A stretch of 64,000 bases of DNA from positions 33,431,282-33,495,281 of the forward strand of contig OZ018409.1 in NCBI GenBank assembly GCA_963969595.1. The letters run 5' to 3'. Shown one piece after another: positions 48,186 through 61,070 of this stretch. The position numbers and the translations under genes are program-made. The DNA is from Neckera pumila (taxonomy: Eukaryota; Streptophyta; Bryopsida; Hypnales; Neckeraceae). The notes beneath the pieces are model-generated. The model did not search any database and was not told the origin of the DNA. It saw only the letters and a list, made by a program, of their open reading frames with translations. Each line of letters opens with the position of its first letter. Positions within the stretch are counted from its first letter, which is position 1.

Positions 48186-51100
48186 TACTTGAATCATGCC
48201 CTCACTAGGTGTGCAATTCTATTATAATGCACAAGAAATTCACATGCATCAATGTCATATTAGAAGCTTGAAACTTACGTAGAAGGCATTGTTCCACATC
48301 CATGTTTTCAACATATTCATAGATCAACATCCGCTCTTTGCCACGGATGCAATAACCCTTTAGATTTACCAAGTTTGGGTGCTTCATTTTGGTGATGAAG
48401 GACACCTCATTCAAAAAGTCATCTACTTCACCTTGTGCAGCAAGCCTTGGCTTAAGCTTCTTAATAGCCACTTCATTTCCATTTGATAGTGTACCCTGTT
48501 GCAATAGTCATCCATTCAACAAAAGATGAGAAATGCATAAACTTATGTGCTAATTAAGCTAATATAACAATGTAGACATATAGAAACCAAAATTCTACCA
48601 TAACTTCTAATGATTGACACACTGGTGTACAAACCCATACTCAAGAATGTAACAAGCTAGAATAGAAACTTGTTGGTATATGTGCACCAAAATTGAATAA
48701 CAAACACTTGAATTTAAACGCGAGAAGACTGCATAGAGCCCCAAAATCCAAACCTTGTATACTGTTCCAAAGCCTCCTTGCCCTAACTTTGTGCTTTCGT
48801 TGAACTCTAATGTAGCAACTCGAAGTACTTTGTATAAGAATGGTTGAGGGTTCACCTCCAACTCTGCAAATTCTGCACCAAATACCCCAATTGTATAATC
48901 AATCTTCAAAAATAAAGGAAAACATCCTTTCACTCGCTACTCAATCAAAATTGGAAGTTATTCAGACCAGCCATGCCATGCCATGAATAATATATATATA
49001 TATTTTTTTCATATGGGGTCCCCCTGGATCCTTTTGTGCATCGTATGTCAATTAGTAAAAGGGCTATGCTGAGTGAGAATCATTCATCAGTTTGCATTGC
49101 TACGTTCACATACAAACATTGAAATAGAAAGAATTGACTTTGTACATCAAAAGAGAATCATTGCAAAAAATCAAACCAATGCAAAAAACTCCAAGACTTA
49201 TAATTACGTAAGGAAGTATTGCTAACTCTGTTTATATTCATCTTCCAACTTGGATGGTTTGGGTCTTGCAAGCCTCTTGATGATCACTCCTGTAATTATT
49301 GCAAGAAGGAAAACCATGCCGCATATGATTCCAATTATCTTCCCCAGAGTTGATGACTTAGATTTTTTGTTAGGGGCAATAGGGGGTACTGCACCATCCA
49401 AAATGTAACTCATCAACTGACAAGATTGAATACAAAATTGTATAGAAAATTGTTGAGAAATTGCTTCAAAGTGATGCTGCAAACAATTCTAGAAAGCGTA
49501 GGATTCCTACACCAATTTTTTGGACATACCATCAGGGGCCGCTGGTGGAGGAAGGTTAGGGGGCGCTGGTGGAGAAAGGTAAGGGGCCTCTGCTGGAGGA
49601 AGGTCAGGGGGCCCTGGTGGAAAAAGGTCAGGGGGCCCTGGTGGAGTAAGGTCAGGGGGCCCTGGTGGAGTAAGGTCAGGGGGCCCTGGTGGAGTAAGGG
49701 CAGGGGCCCCTAGTGGAGGAAGGGTAGGGGCATATGCTTGAAGGAGTGGAAAATAGCAAAGAAAATCTTGTTGACATAAACATATCTTGATATCATCATA
49801 TAAGCCGTGATAACCTGCACAATATGGGTTCCCTACCAATCTGTTCCTCATAATCAAATATTAGTATTATTTTAGTTTGTAAAACAATGTTGACTTCAAG
49901 GGCTACTACATTAGCTATGCTCCTAATCAAAGGTACACAAAATAGTGAAATTAGGTTGCCCCACACTAATTTCTCGACAGTCCACACTATAGAAATATTC
50001 ATTGCTTTTTACAATGATGCATTAAACTCAAAGCCATGTGTATGGCATAGATTTGAGCACCTGTTCAAGGCTTGGTTCAGAGAGTGGCATGCACCACTAT
50101 GTGGAACAAACATTGATCCATGAGGTAATTTATCTTGGGTAAGGCAACCTAATTAACAAGGCAACCTAATTTCACTATTTTGTGTAGTTTCAAATTCCAT
50201 TAATTAATTCCTCTAATCAAACACTCAGAACAATTACAGTCAATCTTACAAAAGTCCTGACAAAAGTAAAGTTAATGACTCTTTTATAAGCTAGGACACA
50301 ATCAATGATATAATTAAGTTTTTATGTTTTAGTATCACCAACTGTGATAAAGACAGAAAAGTGTTGGTCCAATTAATATTAGATTTATTTCAAAAAGAAA
50401 TAAACTATTGTAGCTAATTGCGAACTCCTTACTTGAAGGTAACTGAAGGTTCAACTTGCAAGTTGCCATACTCCAGGCTAACATCCATGATATTGTTGTT
50501 CATCAAGCTTATTGATTGATTTATATATGAGATATTATATGTGGCACCTGTAGTGCTCAATAGATCTATAATTCGACCTACATTGAGCACCCCTGAGATG
50601 CCATTTGAGTCGAGGTTTCTGTGAAAAAAAACAAAACAGAATGTCACACGTTTTGTCAATAAAGATCTCCAAACAACGATCTATAAAATCTATTACAATT
50701 GAAATTGAAACCATGTTTAAAACTAGGATATATAAAAGAGATATCTTTCATTTCAACTTCTTCTTTCATGACGTGTTTTTCATTTGACCACTAGCAAGTA
50801 ATTGTATTTTATAATCATTGGAGCACGTTCCACCATCCTAGACTACTTTAAACCCCTACAAATTCAATTATTTAATCAATTCAAAGATTAGAAATATAGA
50901 ATAAGAGATATGGAGATTAGAAGTTGATCATAAGTTCATTGAACTTTTGAAAGTTGAATGAAAAACAAAGTGAAATATATCCCATTAGATTAGTTCTAAC
51001 ATTGCAAATTCACAAGTTCATTCAATTCTATAACCCTCTAAAGGCATTGGAGTCTTTTTAATTACATCTTGTGATCAAAAAAAGAAGAGTGAAAAATACA

Positions 51101-54100
51101 AAGCATGAATCTTATTATAGTTTTGTTTGATTATTCCAATGTGATATATTTCACTTGTTTCTCATTCAAAGCTCGATGAACTCATGATCAATTTCCAACT
51201 TCCACATCTCTTATTCTATACCTCTAATATTTGAATTAATTAAAATATTGATTCTAAACAAATCAATTAGTCTAAAATGGTGGGATGTCTCCATAAATTA
51301 CTAAATACAACTACTTGTAGGTGGTCAAAGAAAAGAAAAACATAAAAACTATATATTGGAATCAAAGGATATGTCTAATCAACAACACAAAAACTCACAT
51401 AGTAGTACAAATTTGGGAGATCAAACAAATTCTTGGACTAGGCTAATGAAAGGTAATTGACTCCACGGTTAACAATCTTCAAGATGAAAGATTTAAAATC
51501 AACAACCTCCAACTATCTAACAAACATTTCTACTCAGATAACATCAATGCATTTATAGAGTTGTGACTTCCAAGACCAAATTGTTTTGATGATCAAATGG
51601 AGAGACTTACATATTATAAAGGAAAGGAAAGCTTGTAAGTGATTCTGGATATGGTCCAGTAAAGTAGTTGTCATTGAGGTCACTGCACAATGTGCACATA
51701 TCCACCAAGCCAAACAATCTATGACAAAAAATAAACTATTGTTTCCATTCTAGGTCAAAAAAGCTACATGTAAAATAAACAATAGAAGAAAGGTCAATTT
51801 CTTTTTCTCGACAAAATTAAAATACATTCCATTGCACAAATATGAAAAGAATAGGGTGCTTCAAGCTTGAGTATAATGGATGGATTTCAATCAGGAAAAA
51901 TTTAGACATACAGATTTTCCAACTTGTTGTAAAGAACATTGCTAAATGAGATGGCGCCCTTTAATCGGTTACGGCCCAGAGTCAGATTGGTAAGAACCGG
52001 AAAACTTCCAAGCTCTTGAGGCATGCTTCCAGTTAAAACATTGTTATCAAGATACCTGTAGCAATAGACCAAAGTATATTGTGGTCAATATCAAGAATTG
52101 TTTGGACTATTAGTTTTTTAATATTATGATCCAAAATTTGTTGCACACTTTTGGACAAAGCACATATTCTAAATCTAAAAGATTATTAGAATACAAATAC
52201 AATTTAGAAAATTCCTCCAATTTGCTTAAGAGTACTTGTAGCCAAGTTAATTTACAAAGATATGTCTTATTACAAAGCAAATGAGAGAGAATAGGCCAAG
52301 TTAAGATCTATGGAGTTCAAGGAAGTTTGAACATACAAAAATTTCAGTTTGGTAAGTTTGCCCAAAGAAGCAGGGATGGAGCCGACTAAAATGTTTCCCG
52401 AGAGACTCAAATAGGTAAGAGCTGAAAGGTTTCCAAAATCTTGAGGTATAGGTCCACCAAAGTTGTTGTTGTCCAATATCCTGCAGCAATAATTCATAAC
52501 TTGTACATCAAGTTCAATTACATTTTAGCACACAACTTTCTATGCTCAAAGACGGACTCCAAATTTGAGTTTCAAAGTACATACCTAATAAAGTCAAATT
52601 TATTATGCAAATGTTTAACAAGAATGACGTCTTAAAATTTTCTATGCAACTAGTAAAAATTGAGCACCATTACAATGTCAATCAATCAAAAATTAGCACT
52701 AGTACTCACAAGGATGTAAGAAGTGAAAGTTGCCCAAGTTCTGGCACCAATGGCCCTGATATTTGAGCATCTTGAAGATTTCTGGCAAAATAAAACAAGC
52801 ATAATTTAGTCATATACACGTAGAAATTTTCAATTTTATAGGGCAAAGAATTGACTACCGAATGTTGCAATATGAATTGCCCTTCAATTCCACCAAAAAC
52901 AACATGTGGTTAAAATATTTGAAAATCTAGTAATGCACCAGATTTTACATGATCCAGTATCTGCCAAGGCAATTATAGATAATGTGTTTTTTTTGGACAA
53001 GTGTCGCTAGAAGCCTCCAAACCATTGGAGCAAATCTGGAGGGAGGGCGTCCGACAGGCTGAAACAGTCTGACAAGTGCGAAATTTTGCCCAAAACCCCC
53101 CCGCTGATTATAGAGGTCAAAAAACATCGAGGCACATATACAAATGCATGAAGGAGTAATTACAATCAAGGACTCACATACTCAAGACGTTGCTGCTATT
53201 TCGACATGAGACTCCATACCAATCCGCATTTATACCGCATGGATCTGCCAAAGTATCCCTCCAACTTGCTAGCGCATTTGATGCTGAGGTTATATTGCGT
53301 AACCAGTTCCTGAGTACAGTACCTGGAATTTGAATTTGATTCAAGACATCAATTAGATAAGAAAACTCCCAAGTACAAAGATCCCCCATCACAAGATGAA
53401 ATCAATCGCAAATTAGGACTTTAGGAGTGCTTGCAGAAGATTTTAATCAGAGCAGTTGCTGGGGGCATTGCAAAAGACAAAATATGAAAAAAAAACAAAA
53501 GAAAAAAAGAGTGACAATTCAAAGACCTGTTCAGAGAGTGATGCACAATCACTCAATTAGAGATTCCTGACAACTTTGGAAACAACTTGAAGAACATGAC
53601 ATAGAGGTACATTTCGCTTTCTTCAATTAACTAAAATGTACAAATGGTTTACATTCTAGGAGGTGGTTGCTTTAGAGCCCTATGGCATTTCAACTTCAAA
53701 ATTTCATAACTAATTCCACAAAGCTCCAAAAAATATGAAACAACTTGGGCCACATGCCATTTCGTCCCGTCTTTCAAGGAAAATTTACTGAAATATATTT
53801 CAAGATTTTTTACCTCCCAAAAAATCAGTTTCAGCGCTTAGATGATCGCTTTATGGACCTCCTACCTTACCTCATAAACACAAGGTTCCACACAAGCAAG
53901 CTCTATGCACACTAGCTAGACCTCAGTGCATTTCAGCTATGATGTATGGGCTTCCAAAGCAACTAGGACAGTTCAATTGCACCTTGTGAGAAACATCATT
54001 TATTTAGAGAAAATTTGGACTCTCGAGAGGGTTGTTTGACCAATAGTGCAAATACAAGAAAATAAAATAATTAAATATTCTTGAGTAAAAACAATTGAAA

Positions 54101-55396
54101 ATCACAATTTGACATGATGGCCAATTTCATTAAAATGGCGGTATTCCTAGTGCCATATTTTCCTTGTACCATATTCCTCGTGCCATTTTTTCAGACCACC
54201 GGCTCTGAACATCTAGAACAAATATAGATTTCAAACATCTAAGATTGTTATAGATTTCTTACATCTAGAAAATATATAGATTTTAGACCGACCGTTCCAA
54301 ATAATCTATGACCTATATAGATTTCTTCATTCTAGGACAATTGTAGATTTTAGAATGTAGGACAAATATAGATTGTAGAACGGCCGTTCTAAATTGAAAC
54401 ACATGCCATTGTAACATAATAACGCCATTTTAATGAAGTTGACCATCATGGCCCTTGAGGCAATCCCGTGCCACATGATTCATATTTTTTTATATATTTT
54501 ATATATTTTTAAATATTTTATATATTTTTAAATACTGTTTAAATATATGATCCAAAAAAATATGTTTTTATTTTCACTTTTTGTTGTATTTGTACCGCTT
54601 TTGAGAGTCAAACGGCCCTCTAGCGAATCCAAATTTTTTCTCATGCCAGTTGTACCATACACAACGTACCGCAAGGATACAACATGAAGAAAAAACTGCA
54701 CCCAACTCTAACTCTAACTAACAATGACATTTAGTTGATTGAACAGAGGAAAAGTTTTAACTAGACGACTCAGAATTCTGAGTTTCTACGTACCAAAATC
54801 CATCTGAAGAGAGCTAAACCTTCAAACAACTATCGAAATTCTCGTTAAGTGCAGCTTCGCACCTTTGATAAAAGGACGATAGCAGCCCGGCCCCCGGAGA
54901 AGATGATATATCCTCTCATGGACAAAAAGATATTCACATGTGCCTACCGTGTATGGAATCGGTTTTGAGTCGCAGACGAATTGAGAGTTTGATCCCGCAC
55001 ACGCAACATAACCGAGGATTTTGATCCCTTGGAGTGGATCAAACCGGAGCTTTCTAAGCGTTTCCCTAGCATCATACGGGGTTTCTAAATAACCAGCCTG
55101 TGAACACGCTTGTGAAGGTAGTCTAGGATACACAGTGTTGACATATCATTAATTAAGCTTAAGATCTAAATTGACAAGGTATGGAGGACGACCAATTCGG
55201 ACACATGCATGAGTAGACCACAGCAATTCATTTCGAGATCGAATTGTGGAATGGCCTCGTATTGAAGGCAAAACGAAACAGCATCAAGTCAATCAGCGTA
55301 CGTACCTTCCTCGGGAGTGGCTGCAACTGGAATGGCCATGAAAACGAGGAGCAGACAGCGCCATTGCAAACTCGGGCGAAGAATCGGAGACTGCAT
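46405..55396 (-). CDS. LRR receptor-like serine/threonine kinase (LRR-VIII-like)
   Basis: Fourteen exons join in frame to 778 aa (high to low): 55396-55306, 53322-53178, 52781-52710, 52480-52337, 52055-51912, 51682-51611, 50618-50433, 49840-49530, 49388-49227, 48872-48754, 48495-48279, 48088-47851, 47692-47542, 46689-46405. Residues 1-27 are a signal peptide. The ectodomain has an LRR N-cap ([18 protein letters not shown]...DWYGVSC) and six or seven LRRs ([20 protein letters not shown] type). It ends with NPYC and a Pro-rich hinge of PPGPPDLT repeats. The membrane helix is 406-425, followed by KR. The kinase has [12 protein letters not shown] (Lys494), Glu512, HRDIKASN (Asp593) and DFG (611-613), so an active RD-type kinase is expected. 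Such kinases sit in the plasma membrane and relay apoplastic signals. LRR exons of 72 and 144 nt are the classical pattern. A malectin domain, usual in LRR-VIII-2 kinases, is not recognisable. The last exon either stops at TGA 46407-46405 or uses the overlapping GTAAGT donor to reach a possible exon at 46288-46221. The ligand is unknown. Confidence 0.93.
48138..48182. repeat. (CA)n microsatellite in kinase intron 11
   Basis: About 22 CA dinucleotides lie between exon 12 and exon 11 of the receptor kinase. It is probably length-polymorphic and outside splice sites. Confidence 0.95.
49538..49725 (-). repeat. Coding 24-bp minisatellite (Pro-rich hinge)
   Basis: Within exon 8 of the receptor kinase, a 24-bp unit (GGTCAGGGGGCCCTGGTGGA plus four bases on the + strand) repeats about eight times, becoming more diverged toward the low-coordinate end. 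It encodes [12 protein letters not shown] octapeptides. Because the unit is a multiple of three, gain or loss of units keeps the frame and would change the length of the juxtamembrane hinge. Confidence 0.85.
49936..50184. mobile_element. TA-flanked MITE, copy 2 (249 bp), kinase intron 7
   Basis: Termini CACAAAATAGTGAAATTAGG (left) and the same sequence inverted at the right end are flanked by TA at 49934-49935 and 50185-50186. The termini match copy 1 at 41338-41575; interiors are mostly unlike, though both hold extra AATTAGGTTGCC boxes near an end. Its extent ends about 90 bp from exon 8. Confidence 0.87.
53658..53867. repeat. MITE-like repeat, copy in kinase intron 1
   Basis: Second copy of the 13841-14059 repeat, same orientation, with AGGAGGTGG at the start and CCTCCTACCT at the end. 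The two copies share most of their length with scattered substitutions. It lies about 335 bp from the end of exon 2. Confidence 0.65.
54113..54450. mobile_element. Foldback element in kinase intron 1 (338 bp)
   Basis: Inverted ends of about 33 bp: CATGATGGCCAATTTCATTA, then AAATGGCGGTATT at the left, with a matching inverted copy ending at 54450. Inside, ATCTAGAACAAATATAGATT-type phrases repeat several times. It sits in a 0.65-kb stretch (53997-54644) absent from the duplicated intron copy at 31786-31920, so it is part of a later insertion. Confidence 0.75.
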
Positions 55397-56735
55397 CTTG
55401 TACTATATATCGCCACCAAGTATTACCGCTATGTTGAGCGACTCCCTCCTTTCTAATTAACCTTCTTCAAGCCAGACAACGTAACGAACCTGCGATCACT
55501 GTCAGAGTCCATGCGGCAATTAGTCCTTGCTCCAACAGCGGAACCCGTAGACTATTGGTTCCTCGATCAATGATTGAAGTGTGTCAAGCTCGCCAACTAA
55601 ACCACTTGTTGAGGCATATTCGTTCTATGTTTCTATGTTTCACAGTTCTAGGTCACAATGAACAGTTGACGAAGTTCAATATTCACATGGTTTTTAGATA
55701 CCCAGAAAAGCCGTTACGTTTTCGCTGATGATCTTGTGGCAAGTGAGCAAGCTAAGATGGTCTAGCTAGAAAGGTCATAGTAAAGAGCAAAACCAGAAAG
55801 AGAAAAACATGAAGGAGAAGACGTTACGGACTTACGGTAACAAAAACAAAAAACCTGCCATAGCAAAGCGAAAACTGCCAGGCTGCGACGGAGAGCACAC
55901 CTTGCTAAAGCCCAACCACGAGACGAGACCAAGGTAGAATGAGGGAGACCGCGAGACTCCGGCTACAACTGCAATTAATCTTCCTGACGGTCGCCTTAAT
56001 TCAAGTCTACCCACAACAGAACTGAAATCACAAGCACACATCGCACGGGCAGTCACCCTCTGTAAGCTTACCTTAGTATCGATCAACAGTAGGGCCGCGC
56101 ACATGATCACCTGTGAGGGCTCCGTTAGGCGTCGAACTTATCAGGCGGGCCCCTACCCCGAAGGTTCCTGGAAATTCTTCTTTGGCGCTTTGGTAACCAG
56201 CTCGGGTAAAAAGAAAGTCCTTCCGTCTGTGCTGAAGGAGAGAGACAAGAAAGTTGCCGAAGAATAGAGACAAATGGAGAGACTGGGAAGTTGCTAGTAG
56301 GTTGCGAAGTTTTCCTCACCTCGGTAAAATACGCAGTAAGAAAACCGTGAGGGCACAGGTCTCATAGTTTTTGCGCTCTGCCTGTGAGAGCTAGGTGAGG
56401 ACAAACCCGCGTTTCCGCGCCCTCACCTACGACGTCACCTACGACCTCCTTTGGCTCCACCGCGGCCCTAGTGAAGGTAACTTCGGAAGAGCCAATAGGA
56501 ATTTCAGAGCATCCACTGTTCATCCAGCTCCTACATCCCAGAGATTCAGGCATACTTGTATGGGAAAAGCTGACTTTAATGGCTATAGAAACACCAAACT
56601 TACTGCGCAGGCATCCCATTGATCGATGTGCCAAGATCGGATTGAGCCCATTGACATTGACGACGGCATGATCCAAGGTTTTCAACCTGCTGAAACACCC
56701 TGAAACCTTCGCGAAGCCTGCCGGTCCTTGGGATC
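54756..56735 (-). repeat. Receptor-kinase promoter/exon 1 region (parent of the duplicate)
   Basis: Homologous to 34008-35515. It holds part of intron 1, exon 1 (55396-55306) and the 5' flank. Relative to the duplicate it has about 400 bp extra near 56060-56470, a GC-rich part with CGCGTTTCCGCGCCC. The 5' flank beyond exon 1 is the likely promoter and 5' UTR, but no start site can be fixed. Confidence 0.8.
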
Positions 56736-57040
56736 GACAGGATTCCCGGTGTCACCTTGCAGAAGGTTCCGTCCTTTTTCAGTACGCTCCAGTGTTTATT
56801 GATTGCGTGAATAGCAATTCTTCTACCGTTCTACGACACCGACTGAGTCGGGGGAAGAAGTGAATGGAAGAAGAAGAACTCTTTGGGATCGGCAGGATTC
56901 CCGGTGTCACCTTGCAGAAGGTTCCGTCCTTTTTCAGTACGCCCCAGTGTTTATTGATTGCGTGAATAGCAATTCTTCTACCGTTCTACGACACCGATTG
57001 AGTCGGGGGAAGAAGTGAATGGAAGAAGAAGAACTCTGGT
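56728..57040. repeat. 155-bp tandem duplication
   Basis: Two nearly identical 155-bp units start at GGATCGACAGGATTCCCGG (56731) and GGATCGGCAGGATTCCCGG (56886), differing at only a few positions. Just beyond, CCGCAGGGCCTACTTYCGAT recurs at 57068 and 57131. The block is GC-rich compared with its surroundings and lies 1.3 kb upstream of the receptor-kinase start. It may be a recent duplication in an upstream regulatory region or part of a transposon. Confidence 0.88.
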
Positions 57041-57179
57041 CATTTATGACCAGCGGGAATGAAGAGCCGCAGGGCCTACTTTCGATGGCATCCCCAGCGC
57101 CGCAAGGCCCTGGGGCACTTTCAGAATAGTCCCCAGAGCCGCAGGGCCTACTTCCGATGGCATCCTCTAGGGTCCTAAG

Positions 57180-58115
57180 AAGTCAATGGGATTAGTCATT
57201 AGTGAAAGTGGCCAAGTGGAGAACAAGTGGGGAAAAATATCCCCAACAAAGGGATATTTTTGGAGTTTTACCAGCTGTGTTTCCTTTTAATTTCTTTGTT
57301 CCCATATTGATATCAGCGTTTTTTTTCATTTTTTATGAAGTGCCAAAGTGGCGATATAAAATGTTACAGTGTTGCTCCAAATTTCAGCATTCATCCCTAT
57401 ATTGGATAGAAAATATCACATTAGTGCATATCACATGTTTATAATTATATCTTCATCCACAATCTAGCAATTTTCATCCAAGATTTCTTTTTAAATTTGA
57501 AGTTTTCTGGCAAAAAAATTCACATTTTTTGTCATTTCTTAGCCAAATTATTTTTTGTGGTACAATCTAGCACTAGGAAGCCAAAAAAAGAAGCCCTAAC
57601 TGAAATAGGAACAAACTAGGGGGCAATTTTTTGCTAATATCCTTGGATGAAGCAATGAGGGGGTCAGTTCTCCCTCGCCATCAATAACACTTCTATTATA
57701 AATGTGAGAGAAAAAACACAAGATGAATAAGGCGTCAATTGATTTTCATCTTTATACCTCCATATATGTTAATATCATGTAGCTCTAGTGATTGATTCGG
57801 TTAAAGATTTGAATTTGCAGAGGTGCAACTACTTTACAAGGGCATAAAAATTTCTATTTTTTTTCATAAACAATCATTTTGGAACAAGGTGAAAACACAA
57901 GATGGAAAAATAAAGGATTATGGCTTAACAATTCATTCTAATAAGTACTCAATTTGAAGAAAACAGGCCCATTTTAAGCTTTTGGATCCTTTAGGAATAA
58001 ATTCCTAGGATCATATGCAAATTAGAATGATAACATGAATTCATAAGGTTTCAAGAAGATTCACCAAAAAAATCTTTATCACTTAGATCTTGGCGAGGAG
58101 ATAAGATATATATGT
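57180..58115. other. AT-rich spacer
   Basis: No gene is recognised. The part just before 58115 (CACTTAGATCTTGGCGAGGA, GATAAGATATATA) matches 39175-39215, showing that the following TIR elements interrupt a dispersed repeat. Confidence 0.45.
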
Positions 58116-58960
58116 GGGCAATTGCAAGAAACACTTGTCCTATTTTCCGTGACACGTTCACTACGGAAGTTGTTTTGTGCCATAAGTATTGCAAAAATGA
58201 TTGAATGAACATAAAATTCAGAAGTAAGCTTCTTATAACAATCTCAAATGTACTTGAATTATTCACTTTTTTCAGAATTAGTTCAATAGGTGAGATTGAA
58301 TTTTGAATATATGTCACACATATAATTTTGGTGGTTTTAGTACTATTGAGTACCTTTTTTAAAGAGTTCCATCATCAAATTGGGTGGCTAGCTCTTCTAA
58401 TAGAAAATACAGAAGAAGGAGAAGGACTTCTAAAAACATGTGCCAAGTGTGCTTTACATTGATCTAAAGTATTCTACATTCAGGTTGAATTTATATTGAA
58501 TTAAAAATGGTTTTTTAATTTTAGCTTTAATCTTCATTTTTTGCTCTTAATTGACAACAATGAACACTTTTAAAATAAAAAAACTTAACTGCCTTTTCTA
58601 ATTATTAAAAATAAAAATATAGAATTTTCATTTTCTAGCATAAATTGTAGCTTGTGGTAGAAAATGGTATTTCAGGGTATACAAAAAGATTCAATAGTAC
58701 TGATGGAGGCCTGTATTGGAGGCAATTTGTCAATGTGAATTATTTTTTTATAACAAATTAAGTTTTGCCATCCCAACTTGCCATTCAATGATGAGCATCA
58801 AAAGTTCTCAAAATAGTAGATTTGAAATCCAATTGACCGTTCAAATTTCATATTCCATGCCCTTAATAATACTGAAGGTGACAGTTTGTAGTATAAAAAG
58901 TACTAAAACGTTAAAAATAAAAAACGTAACAAATAGTACAAGTGTTTTTTGCAATCACCC
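58116..58960. mobile_element. TIR element, copy 1 (845 bp)
   Basis: The left end GGGCAATTGCAAGAAACACT, continuing TGTCCTATTTT, and the right end (ACAAGTGTTTTTTGCAATCACCC, read inverted) are related terminal repeats of about 30 bp. Copy 2 follows after 125 bp with the same ends. No transposase frame is seen. The target duplication is unclear, so superfamily and exact pairing of ends are tentative. Confidence 0.55.
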
Positions 58961-59085
58961 ATGTATACATGACCTATTAGAATGGCGCCATTCTGGAACT
59001 TTGGCAATTTTACAATTTAGACTGGCCGTTCTGAAATCTATGCCTATTCTAGATGGTCAAAATAGCACGCTATCAAAATGGCATG

Positions 59086-59818
59086 GGGTGATTGCTAGAA
59101 ACACTTTTACTATTTGTTGCATTTTGTAACAATACTTATGATTTTTTCTGGAGTACTTTAAAATTAGAAAAATAATTTAAAATTTAAGAAATAAAATATG
59201 TCTAATATATAAACCTTTAAGATGAAGGTAATCACCAAAGGAAAAGCCTAGAAATATTCTCTAAGTAGGAGAACTAGAAAAGTGCCAAAACTCAAGAGAA
59301 TAGATATTTTGATGTTTTAATTAGTTAAAAATAGGATTTTTTTTAATAAATAAAATAAAAATTGGCCATTTGTAAAAACTCTATGGAGATTGTCATTCAC
59401 CAAAGGAACTACCAAAAATATATTTTATATGTTTCAAAATGCAAGCTACATGAAGCTTACTTTGTAGACTTCTACCACATAAAATTAAGTATTTTTAGAA
59501 ATCCTTTGGATCATACCTATAAGTCTATTAGAAGACCATTTTTTCCAAATTTCAGCTCCAAATTTGTTTTTTTGGAGCACTACTATAGTACTAAAAAACC
59601 CTAAATTGGAATTTGTGATATAAAATTGGGGGCTGTTTTTATATAATAAAATATTTTTGAAATTAGCAAAAAAAATTAGGCAAGGTGTATAATAGTCATG
59701 AGTACTTTGCCTATAAATCTTGAGCCATTTGGAGCAAGAACACAAAAGTTATTGCCAAAAAACAAAATAGAACTCAAGGTGTGACAAAAAATAGGACAAG
59801 TGTTTCTTGCAATCACCC
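59086..59818. mobile_element. TIR element, copy 2 (733 bp)
   Basis: The left end GGGTGATTGCTAGAAACACT and the right end, inverted GGGTGATTGCAAGAAACACT, are as in copy 1. Together the two copies occupy a site that is unoccupied at about 39215 in the related repeat (GATAAGATATATACACC). No coding frame is supported; an 80-codon frame at 59362-59604 has no recognisable domain. Confidence 0.55.
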
Positions 59819-60069
59819 TACGTAGAATACCGCCATTTTAACAAAATTCTCCATAAACGTATTATAGACCCTCAATTCAATTGCATTCCTATCTAAGGTT
59901 CTCTAATATTTTAGCTTTTGAAATGTTGGACAATTATAAATAGGGATGCAATTCGCTTGAAGGTCCATAATAGGTATACATTCTTTAGTCTTCACTAACA
60001 TGATTACAATCCAAAGTCACATGAGGATTGCAAGTTAGAATTACTTTGAAAAAGAAAATTGTTGGAGCT

Positions 60070-60073
60070 CTAA
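60070..60073. other. Empty paralogous site for TTAA elements F and G
   Basis: TTGGAGCT-CTAA-AGAACAATGTTA here corresponds to TTGGAGCT-TTAA-[F-TTAA-G]-TTAA-AGAACAATGTTA at 39331-40904. Flanks match for more than 100 bp on both sides (e.g. CAAATAATAATTTTCCAAAA downstream). One base of the target site differs. Confidence 0.85.
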
Positions 60074-60749
60074 AGAACAATGTTAATAAATACCTTATTT
60101 TGTAATAAGGTCAACATTCCATGACAAATAATTTATTAAAATTCATATTGTTTGTTACAAATAATAATTTTCCAAAAACTATGACATCTTTTTTACATTG
60201 AAATATCAGTGTGTTGTAAAGTTTACCAATTTGGATTTTACATGGGGTATATGGAGAGAATTTATGAAAAATCCTTGCAAATAAAACTCAAAATCTTCCA
60301 AACACTCCATTTTTAAAAATGAAAAAATTCCTCCAAAGAAACCCTACAATTTCGTTTTATTAAGGGATCTTTGAAGATTAACTCCAATTAGACATTCCAA
60401 CACTAGAGGAAATGCCACATTTAACTACTTCTGGATTATTCAATGAAATTTGGACAAAACATCCGGAGATCTCCGGATAATAACATCCAGAGATCTCTCA
60501 ATATTTTTATAGGTCTCACAATGTTTTGTATTGATCCCCGGATGTTTTGCATAAATCTCTTGATATTTTGCATTATTTCCAGATGACCAATTTTTCTTCT
60601 TTTGATGACCATTATTAATATTGGACTTTCAAAAGTCCAAAAGTAGTTTAATGTGGCATAGAATATAGAAATTGCCAAAAATCAATAGGGAGCATCTCAA
60701 AGTTCAAAACCAACAAATTGTTAGCAATTATCATGTAGTTACTATAACT

Positions 60750-61070
60750 TCATGGGTGCTTACATTAATTTGCAAGTTATAGCATTGTTACGATGCACAT
60801 GATTACTGCAAAGAAATGGCACTATTTTGTAATTTATATTAACTATGTAGCTTTTATACTTTAATCACAAGTGTGCAAAAAACACAAATTATGCACAAAA
60901 ATTTACATTCTTTATCGTGCATTTTCTGTGCATTGAAGGACGTAGAAAATCCATGACAACAATGTCATTGGAGTCATTACTGGAATAATGCTTATTAAAT
61001 GGTATCACTGTTCCAAAAAGTGTTGTCAATGGTCAATTGTTGATCACCATTCTAATTTAAAAAAAATTCT
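60750..61070 (-). repeat. Dispersed repeat X, copy 2 (inverted)
   Basis: Reverse-complement counterpart of 37778-38070. It is non-coding and of unknown origin. Confidence 0.75.

Noticed and set aside
58716..59129. 137-codon open frame, one of the longest in the window
   Set aside because: It spans the end of one TIR element, the spacer and the start of the next, so it is chimeric repeat sequence.
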